Source of the DNA: Erwinia persicina
Lineage (GTDB): Bacteria; Pseudomonadota; Gammaproteobacteria; Enterobacterales; Enterobacteriaceae
Length of the DNA stretch: 64,000 nucleotides
Assembly: GCF_014838825.1 (NCBI RefSeq)
Contig: NZ_JACYMO010000001.1
Span: 580,566-644,565, forward strand
Direction: 5' to 3'
Under the pieces are notes generated by a model. The model searched no databases, was not told where the DNA came from, and saw only the letters and a list, made by a program, of their open reading frames with translations. Shown piece by piece: positions 54,097 through 64,000 of the stretch; positions within the stretch are counted from its first letter, which is position 1; each line of letters begins with the position of its first letter. The position numbers were made by a program, and so were the translations under genes.

Positions 54097-55422
54097 TTAC
54101 TTAAAGCGTAACTGTGGCACGACGTCACGGACTTTAGCGATGTAATCGCGGCGGTCTTTACCGGACAGACCTTCCATACGCGGCATTTTCGCCGTCAGTG
54201 GGTTAACGGCCTGATTATTGATCCAGATTTCAAAGTGCAGATGTGGCCCGGTAGACCGCCCGGTGTTACCGGAAAGAGCAATCCGGTCGCCACGTTTAAC
54301 TTTCTGACCCGGTTTGACCAGCAGTTTTTTCAGGTGCATGTAGCGTGTCATATACTGGCGGCCATGACGGATAGCAACGTAGTTACCTGCCCCGCCGCTG
54401 CGTTTAGCCACAATCACTTCACCGTCACCCACGGCCAGCACCGGCGTTCCAACCGGAATGGCGAAGTCCACGCCTTTATGCGGCGCAACGCGACCTGTTA
54501 CCGGGTTTACACGACGCGGATTAAAGTTCGATGACACGCGATACTGTTTCACCGTCGGGAAACGCATAAAGCCCTGCGCCAGCCCGGAGCCATTACGATC
54601 GTAGAACTTGCCGTCCTCGGCACGGATAGCATAGTAATCCTTGCCGCCGCTGTTCAGTCGTACGCCGACCAGTTCGCTCTGCTCGTTCTTACCGTCCAAC
54701 ACTTCACGCGACATCAGAACGGAGAACTGATCGCCGTTACGCAGCTTACGAAAATCCATCTGCCACTGCAGTGACTTGATCACCGAACTGATTTCACTGC
54801 TGGTGAGACCCGCTTTTTTCGCGCTGCTGACAAAGCTGCCGTTAACAACGCCTTTCAGAACGTTGTTCTGCCATTCGCCTTTTTGCATCACCGATGAGGG
54901 TTTGAAGCCGTTACCCGAACGATCGTAAGTCCGGGTTTCACGGCGGGACACTTCCCAGGTCACGCGTTGCAGTTCACCGTTATCGTTCAGCGTCCATGAG
55001 AGCTGCTGACCAATTTGCAGATTACGCAGATCTTTATCGCTCTTCGCCAGTTGGCTGATATCAGACATATCAATGCCGTACTGGTTAAGTACGCTGCTCA
55101 GGGTATCACCGGTAGAAATGACGTAATCGTGCGTGCCGCTTTCGTCAGCAACATCTTCGTCAATTTCATCTTTGGGCAGGTCGTCAGCCGGAGAAGGGGT
55201 GTCCTGATCTATCGGTTCGCTGGCTTCCGGAAGAAGGGTTCGTAACTGGTTTTTTTCGAGTTCGACCGTTTTGACAATGGGGCTTTCATTACCCGGATGA
55301 TAAACGTAAGGCCGCCACAGGGTGACGGCCAGCGTCACCACGGTCAAAGACCCCAACATAATGCGATGGGGCCGCGGAAGGTTATTAAACGCCAGGGCGA
55401 CAGCGCGGGATATCTGCTGCAC
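54097..55422 (-). CDS. mepM: Murein DD-endopeptidase MepM
   Basis: MepM (YebA) cuts D-Ala-mDAP crosslinks to let new peptidoglycan in. The 441-residue protein has a TM anchor (about 20-38), an acidic periplasmic stretch, OapA/LysM-type regions (about 95-145, YVISTGDTLSSVLNQYGI), and a C-terminal M23 LytM domain (about 310-410). The zinc ligands lie in APHKGVDFAIP and STGPHLHFEIWIN. Length matches E. coli. It follows znuA by 12 nt on the same strand, as in E. coli. Confidence 0.96.
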   Translation of the reverse strand: MQQISRAVALAFNNLPRPHRIMLGSLTVVTLAVTLWRPYVYHPGNESPIVKTVELEKNQLRTLLPEASEPIDQDTPSPADDLPKDEIDEDVADESGTHDYVISTGDTLSSVLNQYGIDMSDISQLAKSDKDLRNLQIGQQLSWTLNDNGELQRVTWEVSRRETRTYDRSGNGFKPSSVMQKGEWQNNVLKGVVNGSFVSSAKKAGLTSSEISSVIKSLQWQMDFRKLRNGDQFSVLMSREVLDGKNEQSELVGVRLNSGGKDYYAIRAEDGKFYDRNGSGLAQGFMRFPTVKQYRVSSNFNPRRVNPVTGRVAPHKGVDFAIPVGTPVLAVGDGEVIVAKRSGGAGNYVAIRHGRQYMTRYMHLKKLLVKPGQKVKRGDRIALSGNTGRSTGPHLHFEIWINNQAVNPLTAKMPRMEGLSGKDRRDYIAKVRDVVPQLRFK

Positions 55423-55434
55423 TTAAATGATCCT

Positions 55435-56394
55435 CTATTCTCCTTTCAGGCAGCTCGCATACTGGCTGGACAGCTGTGAGAGGAATGTCACATAGCTGTC
55501 TTTACCTGGGGTGATGTCCGTCCCGAGTGGATCCAGTGTGCCCGAACGCACGGTGGTCCCTCTGGCAACGGCTTCAATCACGGCCGGCCTGAATTGTGGC
55601 TCAGCAAAAACGCAGGTCGCTTTTTGCTCAACCAACTGTGTTCGTATTTGATGTAAACGTTGTGCGCCGGGCTGGATTTCAGGGTTGACGGTAAAATGAC
55701 CTAATGGGGTCAGACCGAAGTGTTTTTCAAAGTAGGTGTAAGCATCATGAAAAACGAAATACCCTTTCCCTTTCACCGGGGCCAACTGATTACTGATTTT
55801 CGCATCGGCTGACGCCAGTTCTGCCTCAAAGTGCTGCAGGTTTGCGTCTAGTTTGTCCTTGCTTTGCGGCATAAGTTCCAATAATTTTGCATGGATTGCA
55901 ATCGCAGTTTTCTTCGAAATTTCCGGGGACATCCACAGATGCATATTATATTCACCGTGGTGGTGGTGATCGTGGCTGTCAGCTGCCCCATGTGAGTGCC
56001 CTGAATGCCCCTCATGTTCTTCTTCTTCTTCGTCTTCTCCACCTTTGAGCAACAGGGGTTTCACCCCGGGAAGATCGCTCATTTGTACGTTCCTGCCGGC
56101 AGGTAAAGCGGCGGCGGATTTGGTCATAAAGGCTTCCATTTCCGGGCCCACCCAGACGACTAAATCCGCGCTCTTCAAGCGTTTAATGTCAGAAGGACGT
56201 AAGGCGTAATCATGTTCGGAAGCGCCATCGGGTAGCAGAACCTGTACCGGGGTGACACCATCAGCGATGGCTGCTGCAATAAAGCCGACGGGCTTAACGG
56301 AGGCCACAACATCGGCCTTGGCAGGAAGGGCAAGCGAAGCGGCGATACTCAGGCCAGCCAGCGTTGAAAATACACGCGTTTTTTTATGTAACAT
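55435..56394 (-). CDS. znuA: High-affinity zinc-binding protein ZnuA
   Basis: ZnuA captures periplasmic Zn2+ for the ZnuBC transporter. The 319-residue protein has a signal peptide (cleavage after about ALPAKA, residue 27) and the A-I cluster-9 fold with SEHDY (ligand His). Its charged His-rich loop (about 120-150) has acidic residues then HSGHSHG and [24 protein letters not shown] and the C-terminal cysteine pair ([17 protein letters not shown]) follow. Divergent from znuC across a Zur box. Confidence 0.96.
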   Translation of the reverse strand: MLHKKTRVFSTLAGLSIAASLALPAKADVVASVKPVGFIAAAIADGVTPVQVLLPDGASEHDYALRPSDIKRLKSADLVVWVGPEMEAFMTKSAAALPAGRNVQMSDLPGVKPLLLKGGEDEEEEEHEGHSGHSHGAADSHDHHHHGEYNMHLWMSPEISKKTAIAIHAKLLELMPQSKDKLDANLQHFEAELASADAKISNQLAPVKGKGYFVFHDAYTYFEKHFGLTPLGHFTVNPEIQPGAQRLHQIRTQLVEQKATCVFAEPQFRPAVIEAVARGTTVRSGTLDPLGTDITPGKDSYVTFLSQLSSQYASCLKGE

Positions 56395-56401
56395 AATGAT
56401 T

Positions 56402-56429
56402 CAATCCATCGTGAAGTGTCGATGGATTG
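56402..56429. repeat. Perfect 10-bp inverted repeat between znuA and its Zur box
   Basis: CAATCCATCG-TGAAGTGT-CGATGGATTG starts 8 nt before the znuA start codon and ends 2 nt inside the Zur box. In znuA mRNA it would form a hairpin over the region where the ribosome binds (GGAT lies in the stem). Confidence 0.8.
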
Positions 56430-56442
56430 TGATATTATAACA
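56428..56442. promoter_or_regulatory. Zur operator of znuA/znuCB
   Basis: TGTGATATTATAACA differs by one base from the symmetric enterobacterial Zur core TGTTATANTATAACA. It stands between the divergent znuA and znuC starts, as in E. coli. Confidence 0.9.
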
Positions 56443-56465
56443 TCCGTAAATTTCTGCAACCCGTA

Positions 56466-57230
56466 ATGAACATGTCATCTTTGATTGCTCTTGATAAAAT
56501 TTCTGTGAGCTTCGGTCAGCGCCGCGTGTTGTCCGACGTTTCACTCTCGCTGCAGCCCGGGCGTATCCTGACTCTGTTGGGGCCGAACGGCGCGGGCAAA
56601 TCGACGCTGGTGCGCGTGGTACTGGGGCTGATTGCACCCACCACCGGCACTGTGCTGCGTCCGGCGCAGCTACGCATCGGCTACGTGCCGCAAAAAATCC
56701 ACCTTGATGTCACCCTGCCCCTGACCGTCGACCGTTTTATGCGCCTGCGCCCAGGGGTAAAGCGCGGGGATATTTTGCCGGCGCTGAAGCGAGTCCAGGC
56801 CGCACAGCTTCTGGAGTACCCGCTGCAGAAACTGTCAGGCGGGGAGATGCAGCGCGTCCTGCTGGCGCGGGCGCTGCTTAATCAGCCGCAGCTGCTGGTG
56901 CTGGATGAACCGACACAGGGCGTGGACGTGAATGGTCAGGTTGCGCTGTACGACCTGATTGACCAGCTGCGCCGCGAGCTGAACTGCGGCGTGCTGATGG
57001 TGTCCCATGACCTGCACCTGGTGATGGCTAAAACCGACGAGGTACTGTGCCTCAATCATCATATCTGCTGTTCCGGCACCCCGGAGGCCGTTTCCCGACA
57101 CCCTGAATTTATTTCGATGTTCGGCCCGCGCGGCGCGGAGCAGCTGGCCATTTATCGTCACCATCACAACCACCGTCACGATCTTCAGGGACGAATTATC
57201 CTGCGCAAAGGAACGGGCCGTCATGATTGA
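56466..57230 (+). CDS. znuC: Zinc ABC transporter ATPase ZnuC
   Basis: The ATP-binding subunit of ZnuABC. In the 254-residue protein: Walker [11 protein letters not shown]-loop YVPQKIH, signature LSGGEMQR, Walker [14 protein letters not shown]-loop VSHDLH, and the histidine-rich C-terminus ([10 protein letters not shown]) typical of ZnuC. ATG 56466 or ATG 56472 could start; the second aligns with E. coli, and neither has a strong Shine-Dalgarno. Overlaps znuB by 8 nt. Confidence 0.96.
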   Translation: MNMSSLIALDKISVSFGQRRVLSDVSLSLQPGRILTLLGPNGAGKSTLVRVVLGLIAPTTGTVLRPAQLRIGYVPQKIHLDVTLPLTVDRFMRLRPGVKRGDILPALKRVQAAQLLEYPLQKLSGGEMQRVLLARALLNQPQLLVLDEPTQGVDVNGQVALYDLIDQLRRELNCGVLMVSHDLHLVMAKTDEVLCLNHHICCSGTPEAVSRHPEFISMFGPRGAEQLAIYRHHHNHRHDLQGRIILRKGTGRHD

Positions 57231-58008
57231 ACTGTTATTACCGGGCTGGCTGGCGGGCGTCCTGCTGGCTCTGGCCGCCGGGCCGCTGGGTTCGTTTGTC
57301 GTCTGGCGGCGCATGTCCTATTTTGGCGATACGCTGGCGCATGCCTCACTGCTGGGGGTGGCCTTTGGTCTGCTGCTTAACGTCAGCCCTTTTTACGCGG
57401 TGATCGCCGTGACGCTGCTGCTGTCGCTGGTGCTGGTCTGGCTGGAGCGGCGTCCTCACCTGGCCATTGATACGCTGCTGGGGATCATGGCGCACAGTGC
57501 GCTGTCGCTGGGTATGGTGGTCGTCAGCCTGATGTCCGACGTGCGGGTAGACCTGATGGCCTATCTGTTTGGCGATTTGCTGGCGGTGACCCCCACTGAC
57601 CTGTGGACAATTGTGGCAGGCGTGGTCGTGGTGCTGCTGCTGCTGACCTGGCAGTGGCGCGCGCTGCTGTCGCTCACCATCAGTCCTGACCTGGCACAGG
57701 TCGATGGCGTCAATATTCAGCGCACGAAAATGATCCTGATGCTGATCACCGCGCTGACCATCGGCGTTGCCATGAAGTTTGTCGGGGCACTGATTATTAC
57801 TTCCCTGCTGATTATCCCGGCGGCGACCGCCCGGCGCTTCGCCCGTTCACCTGAGCAGATGGCGGCGCTGGCCGTAGTGTTCGGTATTCTGGCGGTGACG
57901 GCGGGTCTGACGTTCTCAGCGTTTTACGATACGCCAGCCGGCCCGTCCGTGGTACTGGGCGCGGCAGTGATGTTTATCATCAGTATGGTGAAGAAGCCGG
58001 CGGTGTGA
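57223..58008 (+). CDS. znuB: Zinc ABC transporter permease ZnuB
   Basis: Membrane subunit of ZnuABC, 261 residues with about eight TM helices of the ABC-3 family ([57 protein letters not shown]). It begins inside the end of znuC, so translation is coupled. Length equals E. coli. Confidence 0.96.
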   Translation: MIELLLPGWLAGVLLALAAGPLGSFVVWRRMSYFGDTLAHASLLGVAFGLLLNVSPFYAVIAVTLLLSLVLVWLERRPHLAIDTLLGIMAHSALSLGMVVVSLMSDVRVDLMAYLFGDLLAVTPTDLWTIVAGVVVVLLLLTWQWRALLSLTISPDLAQVDGVNIQRTKMILMLITALTIGVAMKFVGALIITSLLIIPAATARRFARSPEQMAALAVVFGILAVTAGLTFSAFYDTPAGPSVVLGAAVMFIISMVKKPAV

Positions 58009-58101
58009 TCAGGATGGTGGCGGGCTGACCGAAAAAGGGCAGCCCCTCTCCCTCCCGGGAGGAGACCTTTTTCCGGTCGCCTCGTACCCGGGGTTCGCTA
58101 C

Positions 58102-59109
58102 CTACTGCTCTTCGCGGGTGATGCCAAAGTGTTTATACGCATGCCCGGTCGCCATACGGCCACGCGGGGTGCGTTGAATAAACCCCTGCTGGATCAGATA
58201 CGGCTCCAGCACGTCCTCAATGGTTTCGCGCTCTTCACCGATTGCTGCCGCCAGGTTATCCAGCCCCACTGGCCCCCCCATGAACTTATCGATGATCGCC
58301 AGCAGCAGCTTACGGTCCATATAGTCAAAGCCTTCGGTATCGACACTCAGCATATCCAGCGCCTTTGAGGTAACGTCACCGCTCATATTACCGGCGGCAC
58401 GAACCTCGGCAAAGTCGCGCACCCGCCGCAGCAGTCGGTTAGCAATACGCGGCGTTCCCCGGGCACGGCGGGCGATTTCCAGTGCGCCGTCATCGCTCAG
58501 CGGCAACCCCAGGCAGGAAGCACTGCGGCCGACGATATGCTGCAGGTCTTCCACCCGGTAAAACTCCAGGCGCTGCACAATACCAAAGCGGTCACGCAGC
58601 GGCGAGGTCAGAGATCCGGCGCGGGTGGTGGCCCCAATCAGGGTGAACGGCGGCAGGTCGAGCTTGATTGACCGGGCGCCCGGCCCCTCACCAATCATAA
58701 TATCCAGCTGATAATCTTCCATAGCCGGATAGAGGACTTCTTCCACCACCGGTGACAGCCGGTGGATCTCATCGATAAACAGCACGTCGTGCGGTTCGAG
58801 GTTGGTCAGCATAGCCGCCAGATCGCCTGCTTTCTCCAGCACCGGCCCGGAGGTGGTCCGCAGATTCACGCCCATCTCGTTGGCGACAATGTTCGCCAGC
58901 GTGGTTTTCCCCAGGCCCGGTGGGCCGAAAATCAGCAGATGGTCGAGCGCATCACCGCGATTTTTAGCGGCTTCAATGAAGATCTCCATCTGTTCGCGCA
59001 CCACCGGCTGGCCGACATACTCCGCCAGCATTTTCGGGCGAATGGCGCGATCAATGACTTCTTCTTCGGTAACAACCCCGGCGGAAACGAGGCGATCGGC
59101 TTCAATCAT
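58102..59109 (-). CDS. ruvB: Holliday junction branch-migration ATPase RuvB
   Basis: RuvB is the hexameric AAA+ motor that drives branch migration with RuvA. 335 residues: Walker [10 protein letters not shown], Walker [10 protein letters not shown], sensor 1 IGATTRAG, arginine finger region SPLRDRFG, and a C-terminal winged helix ([14 protein letters not shown]). It lies 12 nt downstream of ruvA, with which it shares the SOS promoter. Confidence 0.97.
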   Translation of the reverse strand: MIEADRLVSAGVVTEEEVIDRAIRPKMLAEYVGQPVVREQMEIFIEAAKNRGDALDHLLIFGPPGLGKTTLANIVANEMGVNLRTTSGPVLEKAGDLAAMLTNLEPHDVLFIDEIHRLSPVVEEVLYPAMEDYQLDIMIGEGPGARSIKLDLPPFTLIGATTRAGSLTSPLRDRFGIVQRLEFYRVEDLQHIVGRSASCLGLPLSDDGALEIARRARGTPRIANRLLRRVRDFAEVRAAGNMSGDVTSKALDMLSVDTEGFDYMDRKLLLAIIDKFMGGPVGLDNLAAAIGEERETIEDVLEPYLIQQGFIQRTPRGRMATGHAYKHFGITREEQ

Positions 59110-59121
59110 GCTCTACCTCAG

Positions 59122-59736
59122 TTAAATAGCAGCGCGCAGGGCTTCGCGGATCAGTGTTTCGCAGTCAGCGGTCGGTTTACCTACCTTACTGATCATGCGG
59201 CTGGCTTCCTGAGGCTTGTAGCCCAGGGCGACCAGCGCAGAGACGGCTTCGCTTTCAGCATCATTAGCGGCTTCGGCCGGCATTTCGCTGGTGAGCGCAA
59301 ACGGCGCATCGGTGGCAAACAGATCGCCGTGCATCCCTTTGAAGCGGTCTTTCATCTCCACAACTAAGCGTTCGGCAGTTTTCTTACCCACGCCCGGCAG
59401 TTTGACCAGCGCGGCGATCTCTTCGCGTTCAACGGCGGTGACGAACTGCTGGGAAGACATGCCGGAGAGGATCGCCAGCGCCAGCTTCGGCCCGACGCCG
59501 TTGACCTTAATCAGCTCACGGAACAGCGCACGCGCCGGTTTACTGTTGAAGCCAAACAGCAGCTGCGCATCTTCACGAACCACAAAGTGCGTAAAAATAA
59601 TCGCTTCTTGATTGAGGTCGGGAAGCTCATAAAAACAGGTCATTGGCATCTGCACCTCATAACCCACACCGCCGGCTTCCAGCAACACTACAGGCGGCTG
59701 TTTTTCCAGGATAATGCCTCTCAGACGACCTATCAC
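59122..59736 (-). CDS. ruvA: Holliday junction DNA-binding protein RuvA
   Basis: RuvA tetramers hold the four-way junction. 204 residues: OB domain MIGRLRGII...[12 protein letters not shown], two helix-hairpin-helix motifs ([27 protein letters not shown]) and a C-terminal RuvB-binding domain ([16 protein letters not shown]). A LexA box lies about 53-70 nt upstream. First gene of ruvAB. Confidence 0.97.
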   Translation of the reverse strand: MIGRLRGIILEKQPPVVLLEAGGVGYEVQMPMTCFYELPDLNQEAIIFTHFVVREDAQLLFGFNSKPARALFRELIKVNGVGPKLALAILSGMSSQQFVTAVEREEIAALVKLPGVGKKTAERLVVEMKDRFKGMHGDLFATDAPFALTSEMPAEAANDAESEAVSALVALGYKPQEASRMISKVGKPTADCETLIREALRAAI

Positions 59737-59785
59737 ATTCGCTTCCTTCAGATAACTATTCAGAGTGGAGTTTATAGCATAAAAA

Positions 59786-59807
59786 AGGCTGGATGAATAT
59801 CCAGCCT
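59786..59807 (-). promoter_or_regulatory. LexA box of ruvAB that also forms the ruvC terminator
   Basis: Minus strand AGGCTGGATATTCATCCAGCCT followed by T6. Its core CTGGATAT-TC-ATCCAG is the same type as the E. coli ruvAB SOS box (CTGG variant), while the perfect stem plus T-run ends the upstream ruvC transcript. Confidence 0.8.
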
Positions 59808-59832
59808 GATTTTGATTCGCGCTCTTCCGCTG

Positions 59833-60354
59833 CTAACTTAGGCGGCCGCGCGCAAGGTTCAGTTTTCCCTCACCAATGCGGTTAACATTCTGGCTCAGGT
59901 GGCAGTGCGTAATGGCAATCGCCAGCGCATCCGCCGCATCTGCCTGCGGATTGGCGGGCAGCTTAAGCAGCGTCCGCACCATGTGCTGCACCTGGCTTTT
60001 CTCGGCGCTGCCGATGCCCACCACGGTCTGCTTAACCTGGCGCGCGGCATACTCGAACACCGGCAAATCCTGGTTGACGGCGGCCACGATAGCCGCCCCC
60101 CGTGCCTGCCCCAGCTTGAGCGCAGAGTCCGCATTCTTCGCCATAAAGACCTGCTCTATCGCGAAGAACTCAGGCTGAAACTGGGTGATGATTTCGCTGA
60201 CTCCGGCATAAATCAGCTTCAGCCGCGTCGGCAAATCAGTCACACTGGTACGAATACAACCGCTGCCCAGATAGGTTAACTGCCGCCCCACCTGCCGGAT
60301 CACACCGTAACCGGTGATGCGCGAACCGGGGTCGATCCCCAAAATAATAGCCAT
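59833..60354 (-). CDS. ruvC: Holliday junction resolvase RuvC
   Basis: RuvC cuts Holliday junctions symmetrically. 173 residues with the acidic catalytic set: Asp in ILGIDPGS (D8 with Met counted), Glu in FFAIEQVF, and the two Asp of [10 protein letters not shown]. Length equals E. coli. It follows yebC by 31 nt and precedes ruvAB, the usual enterobacterial order yebC-ruvC-ruvAB. Confidence 0.97.
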   Translation of the reverse strand: MAIILGIDPGSRITGYGVIRQVGRQLTYLGSGCIRTSVTDLPTRLKLIYAGVSEIITQFQPEFFAIEQVFMAKNADSALKLGQARGAAIVAAVNQDLPVFEYAARQVKQTVVGIGSAEKSQVQHMVRTLLKLPANPQADAADALAIAITHCHLSQNVNRIGEGKLNLARGRLS

Positions 60355-60385
60355 TACGCGCTCACCAGATGTGATGGTCGGTGTA

Positions 60386-61129
60386 TCACAGGGTTTCCGC
60401 TACCTCGTCAGAAATTTCACCATTATGGTAAACCTCCTGCACGTCGTCGCAGTCTTCCAGCATATCAATCAGACGCAGCAGTTTAGGTGCGGTTTCGGCA
60501 TCCATATCCGCCTTGGTGGACGGGATCATAGTGACTTCGGCACTTTCTGCCTTCAGACCCGCCGCTTCCAGCGCCTCTTTGACCGCGCCCAGATTTTCCC
60601 AGGCGGTATACACATCGATCGTGCCATCGTCCCAGGTCATCACGTCGTCCGCACCCGCTTCCAGCGCAGCGTCCATCACCGTATCTTCCTCCAGGCCCGG
60701 TGCGAACGTGATCACCCCTTTTTTGGTGAAGAGGTACGCCACGGAACCATCGGTGCCCAGATTGCCACCGGTTTTGGTGAAGGCATGACGCACTTCAGAC
60801 ACGGTACGGTTGCGGTTGTCACTCAGGCACTCAACCATGACAGCGGTGCCGCCCGGGCCGTAGCCTTCATAGATGATGGTTTCCATGTTGCTGTCATCGT
60901 CACCGCCCACGCCGCGCGCAATAGCACGGTTCATGGTGTCACGGGTCATGTTGTTCGACAGGGCTTTGTCCATTGCCGCGCGCAGGCGCGGGTTAGAGTT
61001 TGCATCACCGCCGCCCAGTTTGGCGGCCGTCACCAGCTCACGAATGATTTTGGTGAAGATTTTACCGCGTTTGGAATCCTGAGCAGCCTTGCGGTGCTTG
61101 GTGTTCGCCCATTTACTATGTCCTGCCAT
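60386..61129 (-). CDS. yebC: YebC/PmpR family DNA-binding protein
   Basis: A 247-residue, three-domain protein of the YebC/TACO1 family. Members act as transcriptional regulators and, per more recent work on the family, as factors relieving ribosome stalling on proline stretches. [23 protein letters not shown] at the N-terminus and [21 protein letters not shown] are diagnostic. Upstream of ruvC on the same strand. Confidence 0.96.
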   Translation of the reverse strand: MAGHSKWANTKHRKAAQDSKRGKIFTKIIRELVTAAKLGGGDANSNPRLRAAMDKALSNNMTRDTMNRAIARGVGGDDDSNMETIIYEGYGPGGTAVMVECLSDNRNRTVSEVRHAFTKTGGNLGTDGSVAYLFTKKGVITFAPGLEEDTVMDAALEAGADDVMTWDDGTIDVYTAWENLGAVKEALEAAGLKAESAEVTMIPSTKADMDAETAPKLLRLIDMLEDCDDVQEVYHNGEISDEVAETL

Positions 61130-61239
61130 TTACTCTTGTCTCCAAATCAACGCTGAACAGGCTGTCTTGCTGGCTGCAATCTCGCTGCACCGACAGACGC
61201 CTGAACGTTTGGCTAAGTTCAAAAGATAAAAAACAAAAA

Positions 61240-61674
61240 TTACACTACGAATTCTTCAATTGCCTGGCGGTTACTCCAGGACTTGGTGAGCGCGGCGGCG
61301 GCCGGGGCATCCAGCCACTGAAAGGCCAGATGCTCGCTCAATGTGATGTCGCATTCCACAGGCAGCGCCAGCGTAAACCAGTGTTCCCGGTTGTGGGTGG
61401 TCTCCGGCGCATAGCGGTGGCGAAAGTGCGCAAAGATTTCGAATTCTATATGACGCTGGCAGTCCTCGAATGTGAGCTGTCCGGCGTTAATATCAATTCC
61501 GATCTCTTCCTGTACTTCCCGCTGTGCGGTCTGTAGCAGACTTTCACCGGGCTCCTGGCTGCCGGTGACCGACTGCCAGAAGTCCACATCATCACGTCGC
61601 TGCAACATCAGCACCCGCCGGGTATCCAGGGCATAGATCACCACCAGAACCGAAACCGGATGCTTAAACGCCAT
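61240..61674 (-). CDS. nudB: Dihydroneopterin triphosphate diphosphatase NudB
   Basis: NudB removes pyrophosphate from dihydroneopterin triphosphate in folate synthesis. 144 residues with a full Nudix box from GSQEPGESLLQ to REVQEEIGI (about 39-60). Slightly shorter than E. coli (150). Its ATG shares one base with the aspS stop (TAATG), so it is coupled to aspS; yebC follows after 110 nt. Confidence 0.95.
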   Translation of the reverse strand: MAFKHPVSVLVVIYALDTRRVLMLQRRDDVDFWQSVTGSQEPGESLLQTAQREVQEEIGIDINAGQLTFEDCQRHIEFEIFAHFRHRYAPETTHNREHWFTLALPVECDITLSEHLAFQWLDAPAAAALTKSWSNRQAIEEFVV

Positions 61675-63461
61675 TATTCGTTCTCTGACGGCTGATCTTT
61701 CACTTTCTTCACCACTTCAATGCCCAGCTCGGCCAGCGAGGCCGGGTTAGCAAAGTTTGGCGCTTCGGTCATCAGACAGGCCGCTGCGGTGGTTTTCGGG
61801 AAGGCGATGACGTCGCGAATATTATCGGTGCCGGTCAGCAGCATCACCAGACGGTCCAGACCAAAGGCCAGACCGGCGTGCGGTGGTGTACCGAACTTCA
61901 GCGCATCCAGCAGGAAGCCAAACTTCTCACGTTGCTCCTGCTCGGTGATACCGAGAATGCCAAACACGGTCTGCTGCATCTGACCGTTATGGATACGCAC
62001 GGAACCACCGCCCACTTCATAACCATTGATCACCATGTCGTAAGCGTTGGCGATAGCGGTTTCCGGGGCATTTTTCAGTTCGTCCGGCGTCATCTCTTTT
62101 GGCGCGGTGAACGGGTGGTGCATGGCCGTCAGGCCACCTTCACCGTCTTCTTCAAACATCGGGAAGTCAACCACCCACAGCGGAGCCCAGGCAGCTTCGT
62201 TGGTGATTTTCAAATCGCGACCCAGCTTCAGGCGCAGGGCACCCAGCGCATCAGCCACCACTTTCGCACTGCCCGCGCCGAAGAAGATGATGTCCCCGTC
62301 GGCAGCGCCGTTACGCGCCAGAATCTCTTCAACAATCCCGGCATTGAGGAACTTGGCAACCGGGCTGGCGACACCGTCCAGACCTTTAGCCCGCTCGTTG
62401 ACCTTCATCCACGCCAGGCCTTTGGCCCCGTAGATTTCGATAAACTTGGTGTAGTCGTCAATCTGCTTGCGGCTCAGCTGTGCGCCACCCGGTACACGCA
62501 GGGTCGCCACCCGGCCTTTGGCATCATTGGCCGGGCCGGAGAAGACGCTAAACTCGACGTCTTTCACCAGATCGGCTACGTCCACCAGCTCCATCGGGTT
62601 ACGCAGGTCAGGCTTATCGGAACCATAACGGCGCATCGCCTCTGCGAAGGTCATGGTCGGGAAGTCACCCAGCTCCACTGACTTCACGTCGACCCACAGG
62701 TTGCGTACCAGACGCTCCATGATTTCACGCACCTGCGGTGCGGTCATAAAGGAGGTTTCCACATCGATCTGGGTAAATTCAGGCTGACGATCCGCACGTA
62801 AATCTTCGTCACGGAAGCATTTTACGATCTGATAGTAACGGTCAAAGCCGGACATCATCAGCAGCTGTTTAAACAGCTGAGGTGATTGTGGCAGCGCATA
62901 AAACTTGCCTTTGTGTACGCGGCTTGGCACCAGATAGTCACGGGCACCTTCCGGCGTCGCCTTGGTCAGCATCGGGGTTTCGATATCCAGGAAACCGTGC
63001 TCGTCCATAAAGCGGCGCACAAAGCTGGTGATTTTCGCACGGGCTTTCAGGCGGTTCGCCATGTCCGAACGACGAAGGTCAAGATAGCGATACTTCAGAC
63101 GCGCTTCTTCGCTGTTGGCCATATTGGAGTCTAATGGCAGCGGTTCAGAGCGGTTGATGATGGTCAGATCGGTGGCGAACACTTCGATCTCGCCGGTCGC
63201 CATATCGCTGTTTTTGTTCTTCTCATCGCGCGCACGGACGGTGCCGGTTAACTGGATGCAGAACTCGTTACGCAGTTCAGAGGCCAGTTTGAAGGCCTCC
63301 TGACGATCCGGGTCAAAGAACACCTGCACGATGCCTTCACGGTCACGCATATCAATAAAGATCAGGCTGCCGAGATCGCGGCGACGGTTAACCCAACCGC
63401 ACAGTGTCACTTGCTGGCCTACATGAGACAGATTGATCTGCCCACAATACTCAGTACGCAT
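61674..63461 (-). CDS. aspS: Aspartyl-tRNA synthetase
   Basis: Class II synthetase charging tRNA-Asp. 595 residues: OB anticodon-binding domain (about 1-105; [25 protein letters not shown]), motif 2 [18 protein letters not shown], the bacterial GAD insertion domain (about 285-420) and motif 3 [13 protein letters not shown]. About five residues longer than E. coli at the C-terminus ([11 protein letters not shown]). First gene of aspS-nudB(-yebC-ruvC). Confidence 0.97.
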   Translation of the reverse strand: MRTEYCGQINLSHVGQQVTLCGWVNRRRDLGSLIFIDMRDREGIVQVFFDPDRQEAFKLASELRNEFCIQLTGTVRARDEKNKNSDMATGEIEVFATDLTIINRSEPLPLDSNMANSEEARLKYRYLDLRRSDMANRLKARAKITSFVRRFMDEHGFLDIETPMLTKATPEGARDYLVPSRVHKGKFYALPQSPQLFKQLLMMSGFDRYYQIVKCFRDEDLRADRQPEFTQIDVETSFMTAPQVREIMERLVRNLWVDVKSVELGDFPTMTFAEAMRRYGSDKPDLRNPMELVDVADLVKDVEFSVFSGPANDAKGRVATLRVPGGAQLSRKQIDDYTKFIEIYGAKGLAWMKVNERAKGLDGVASPVAKFLNAGIVEEILARNGAADGDIIFFGAGSAKVVADALGALRLKLGRDLKITNEAAWAPLWVVDFPMFEEDGEGGLTAMHHPFTAPKEMTPDELKNAPETAIANAYDMVINGYEVGGGSVRIHNGQMQQTVFGILGITEQEQREKFGFLLDALKFGTPPHAGLAFGLDRLVMLLTGTDNIRDVIAFPKTTAAACLMTEAPNFANPASLAELGIEVVKKVKDQPSENE

Positions 63462-63775
63462 AATGATATCCTTTTAACTTCAGCGCTGCTGGCACAGCTT
63501 TATGGTCAATATCCTGCTCTGAGGAGCGCTGCTGCCGCGAAAAATGGCTGCCATTATAATGGAAAATGGCTCACAGGATAAGTGCTGTCGGCGCGGGAAA
63601 GGGGCAGAAAAAACTCGATATGCTCTCTCACAGGAGCAGATGGTTAACAAAACATCATCACCACGACATAACCGCTAACAAAACACTGCGCTTTACCGAC
63701 ATCATTTTCATCGCCGCCTGAGGCCTTTTATTTGTACTCTTGACGGTTTCCCACTCTCTCGCGGAGATTCTGATA
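63462..63775. other. 314-nt divergent promoter region of aspS and yecD
   Basis: No gene or repeat recognised. On the right, GCGGAG stands 9 nt before the GTG of yecD. Confidence 0.5.
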
Positions 63776-64000
63776 GTGAAACTTAACCCCAACACCACCG
63801 CTCTGGTTCTGATCGATCTGCAGGAAGGCATTCTGCCCTTCGGCCATGCTCCGCATTCCGCCGATGACGTCGTCCGCCGCTCGGCCACGCTGGCCGCGCA
63901 TTTTCGCGCCGTTAATGCTCCTGTAGTGCTGGTTCGCGTTGGCTGGTCTGCCGATTTTGCGGAGGCGCTGACACAGCCGGTGGATGCCGCCCATGCCGGC
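63776..64000 (+). CDS. yecD: Isochorismatase-family hydrolase YecD, 3'-truncated by window edge
   Basis: The frame opens at GTG 63776 (GGAG upstream) and is still open at base 64000, giving 75 residues. The opening segment [20 protein letters not shown], with the catalytic Asp in IDLQ, and [22 protein letters not shown] match E. coli YecD, a cysteine hydrolase of the isochorismatase superfamily with unknown substrate. Divergent from aspS, as in E. coli. The catalytic Lys and Cys lie outside the window. Confidence 0.9.
   Translation, partial: MKLNPNTTALVLIDLQEGILPFGHAPHSADDVVRRSATLAAHFRAVNAPVVLVRVGWSADFAEALTQPVDAAHAG

Noticed and set aside
1-64000. CRISPR arrays, tRNA/rRNA genes, insertion sequences, integrases, phage genes
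   Set aside because: Looked for direct-repeat arrays, tRNA-like cloverleaf sequences and transposase motifs by eye; none seen.

Overview
The window is a chromosomal segment of an enterobacterium, most likely a member of the Erwiniaceae (Erwinia/Pantoea group). The gene order from pabB to yecD follows the E. coli 40-42 min region almost gene for gene, and many proteins are close in sequence and length to their E. coli counterparts (CspC appears identical from memory). The GC-rich coding sequence, the lack of edd beside eda/zwf and several non-E. coli insertions point away from Escherichia/Salmonella. The genus call is an inference; no 16S gene is present. Both ends cut a gene: pabB lacks its 5' part and yecD its 3' part.

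Layout. 0-10 kb: pabB-nudL, sdaA, a CSS-EAL c-di-GMP phosphodiesterase (yoaD/pdeD position), divergent yoaE, manXYZ with a perfect NagC/Mlc-type operator, and yobD. 10-18 kb: rlmA, cspC with a shortened yobF, a metallo-beta-lactamase-fold hydrolase cotranscribed with yebO, yobH, kdgR, yebQ, htpX. 17-26 kb: prc-proQ-msrC, the letA-letB (yebST) lipid-transport pair, rsmF. 26-35 kb: an accessory block where E. coli has yebV-yebW-pphA. It holds a DUF3811-like protein, a spermidine-synthase fold protein, an AI-2E family permease, a Tn5-Ble-like protein, an ALDH-CMD-quinone oxidoreductase operon with a divergent LysR, and a helical membrane protein. It ends at the conserved sRNA gene sdsR. 35-45 kb: copper-type yobA-yebZ-yebY (copC-copD-yebY), holE, yobB, exoX, ptrB, yebE, a sugar-phosphate-isomerase-like gene in the yebF position, SOS-controlled yebG and PurR-controlled purT. 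45-54 kb: eda, zwf and hexR without edd, an AT-rich insertion with a broken fimbrial-like gene, pykA, an MdfA-type transporter, lpxM. 54-64 kb: mepM-znuA // znuCB with a Zur box, ruvC-ruvA-ruvB with an SOS box, yebC, nudB, aspS, yecD.

How the genes fit together. Several adjacent genes form regulated physiological units: mannose PTS uptake (manXYZ); sugar-acid catabolism (KdgR, HexR, Zwf, Eda, PykA), where Eda probably serves the uronate branch because edd is absent here; envelope maintenance (HtpX, Prc, LetAB, LpxM, MepM); zinc uptake under Zur; DNA repair under LexA (yebG, ruvAB). The regulatory sites reported are pattern matches made by eye.

No clearly new multi-gene system such as a defence island, CRISPR or secretion cluster was found. 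The observations most worth following are: the fimbrial-like gene broken twice in poly-T runs; the frameshifted yobF; the candidate structured leader of yoaE; the hairpin touching the Zur box before znuA; the chromosomal Ble homologue overlapping a small membrane protein gene; and the ALDH-CMD-quinone reductase operon.
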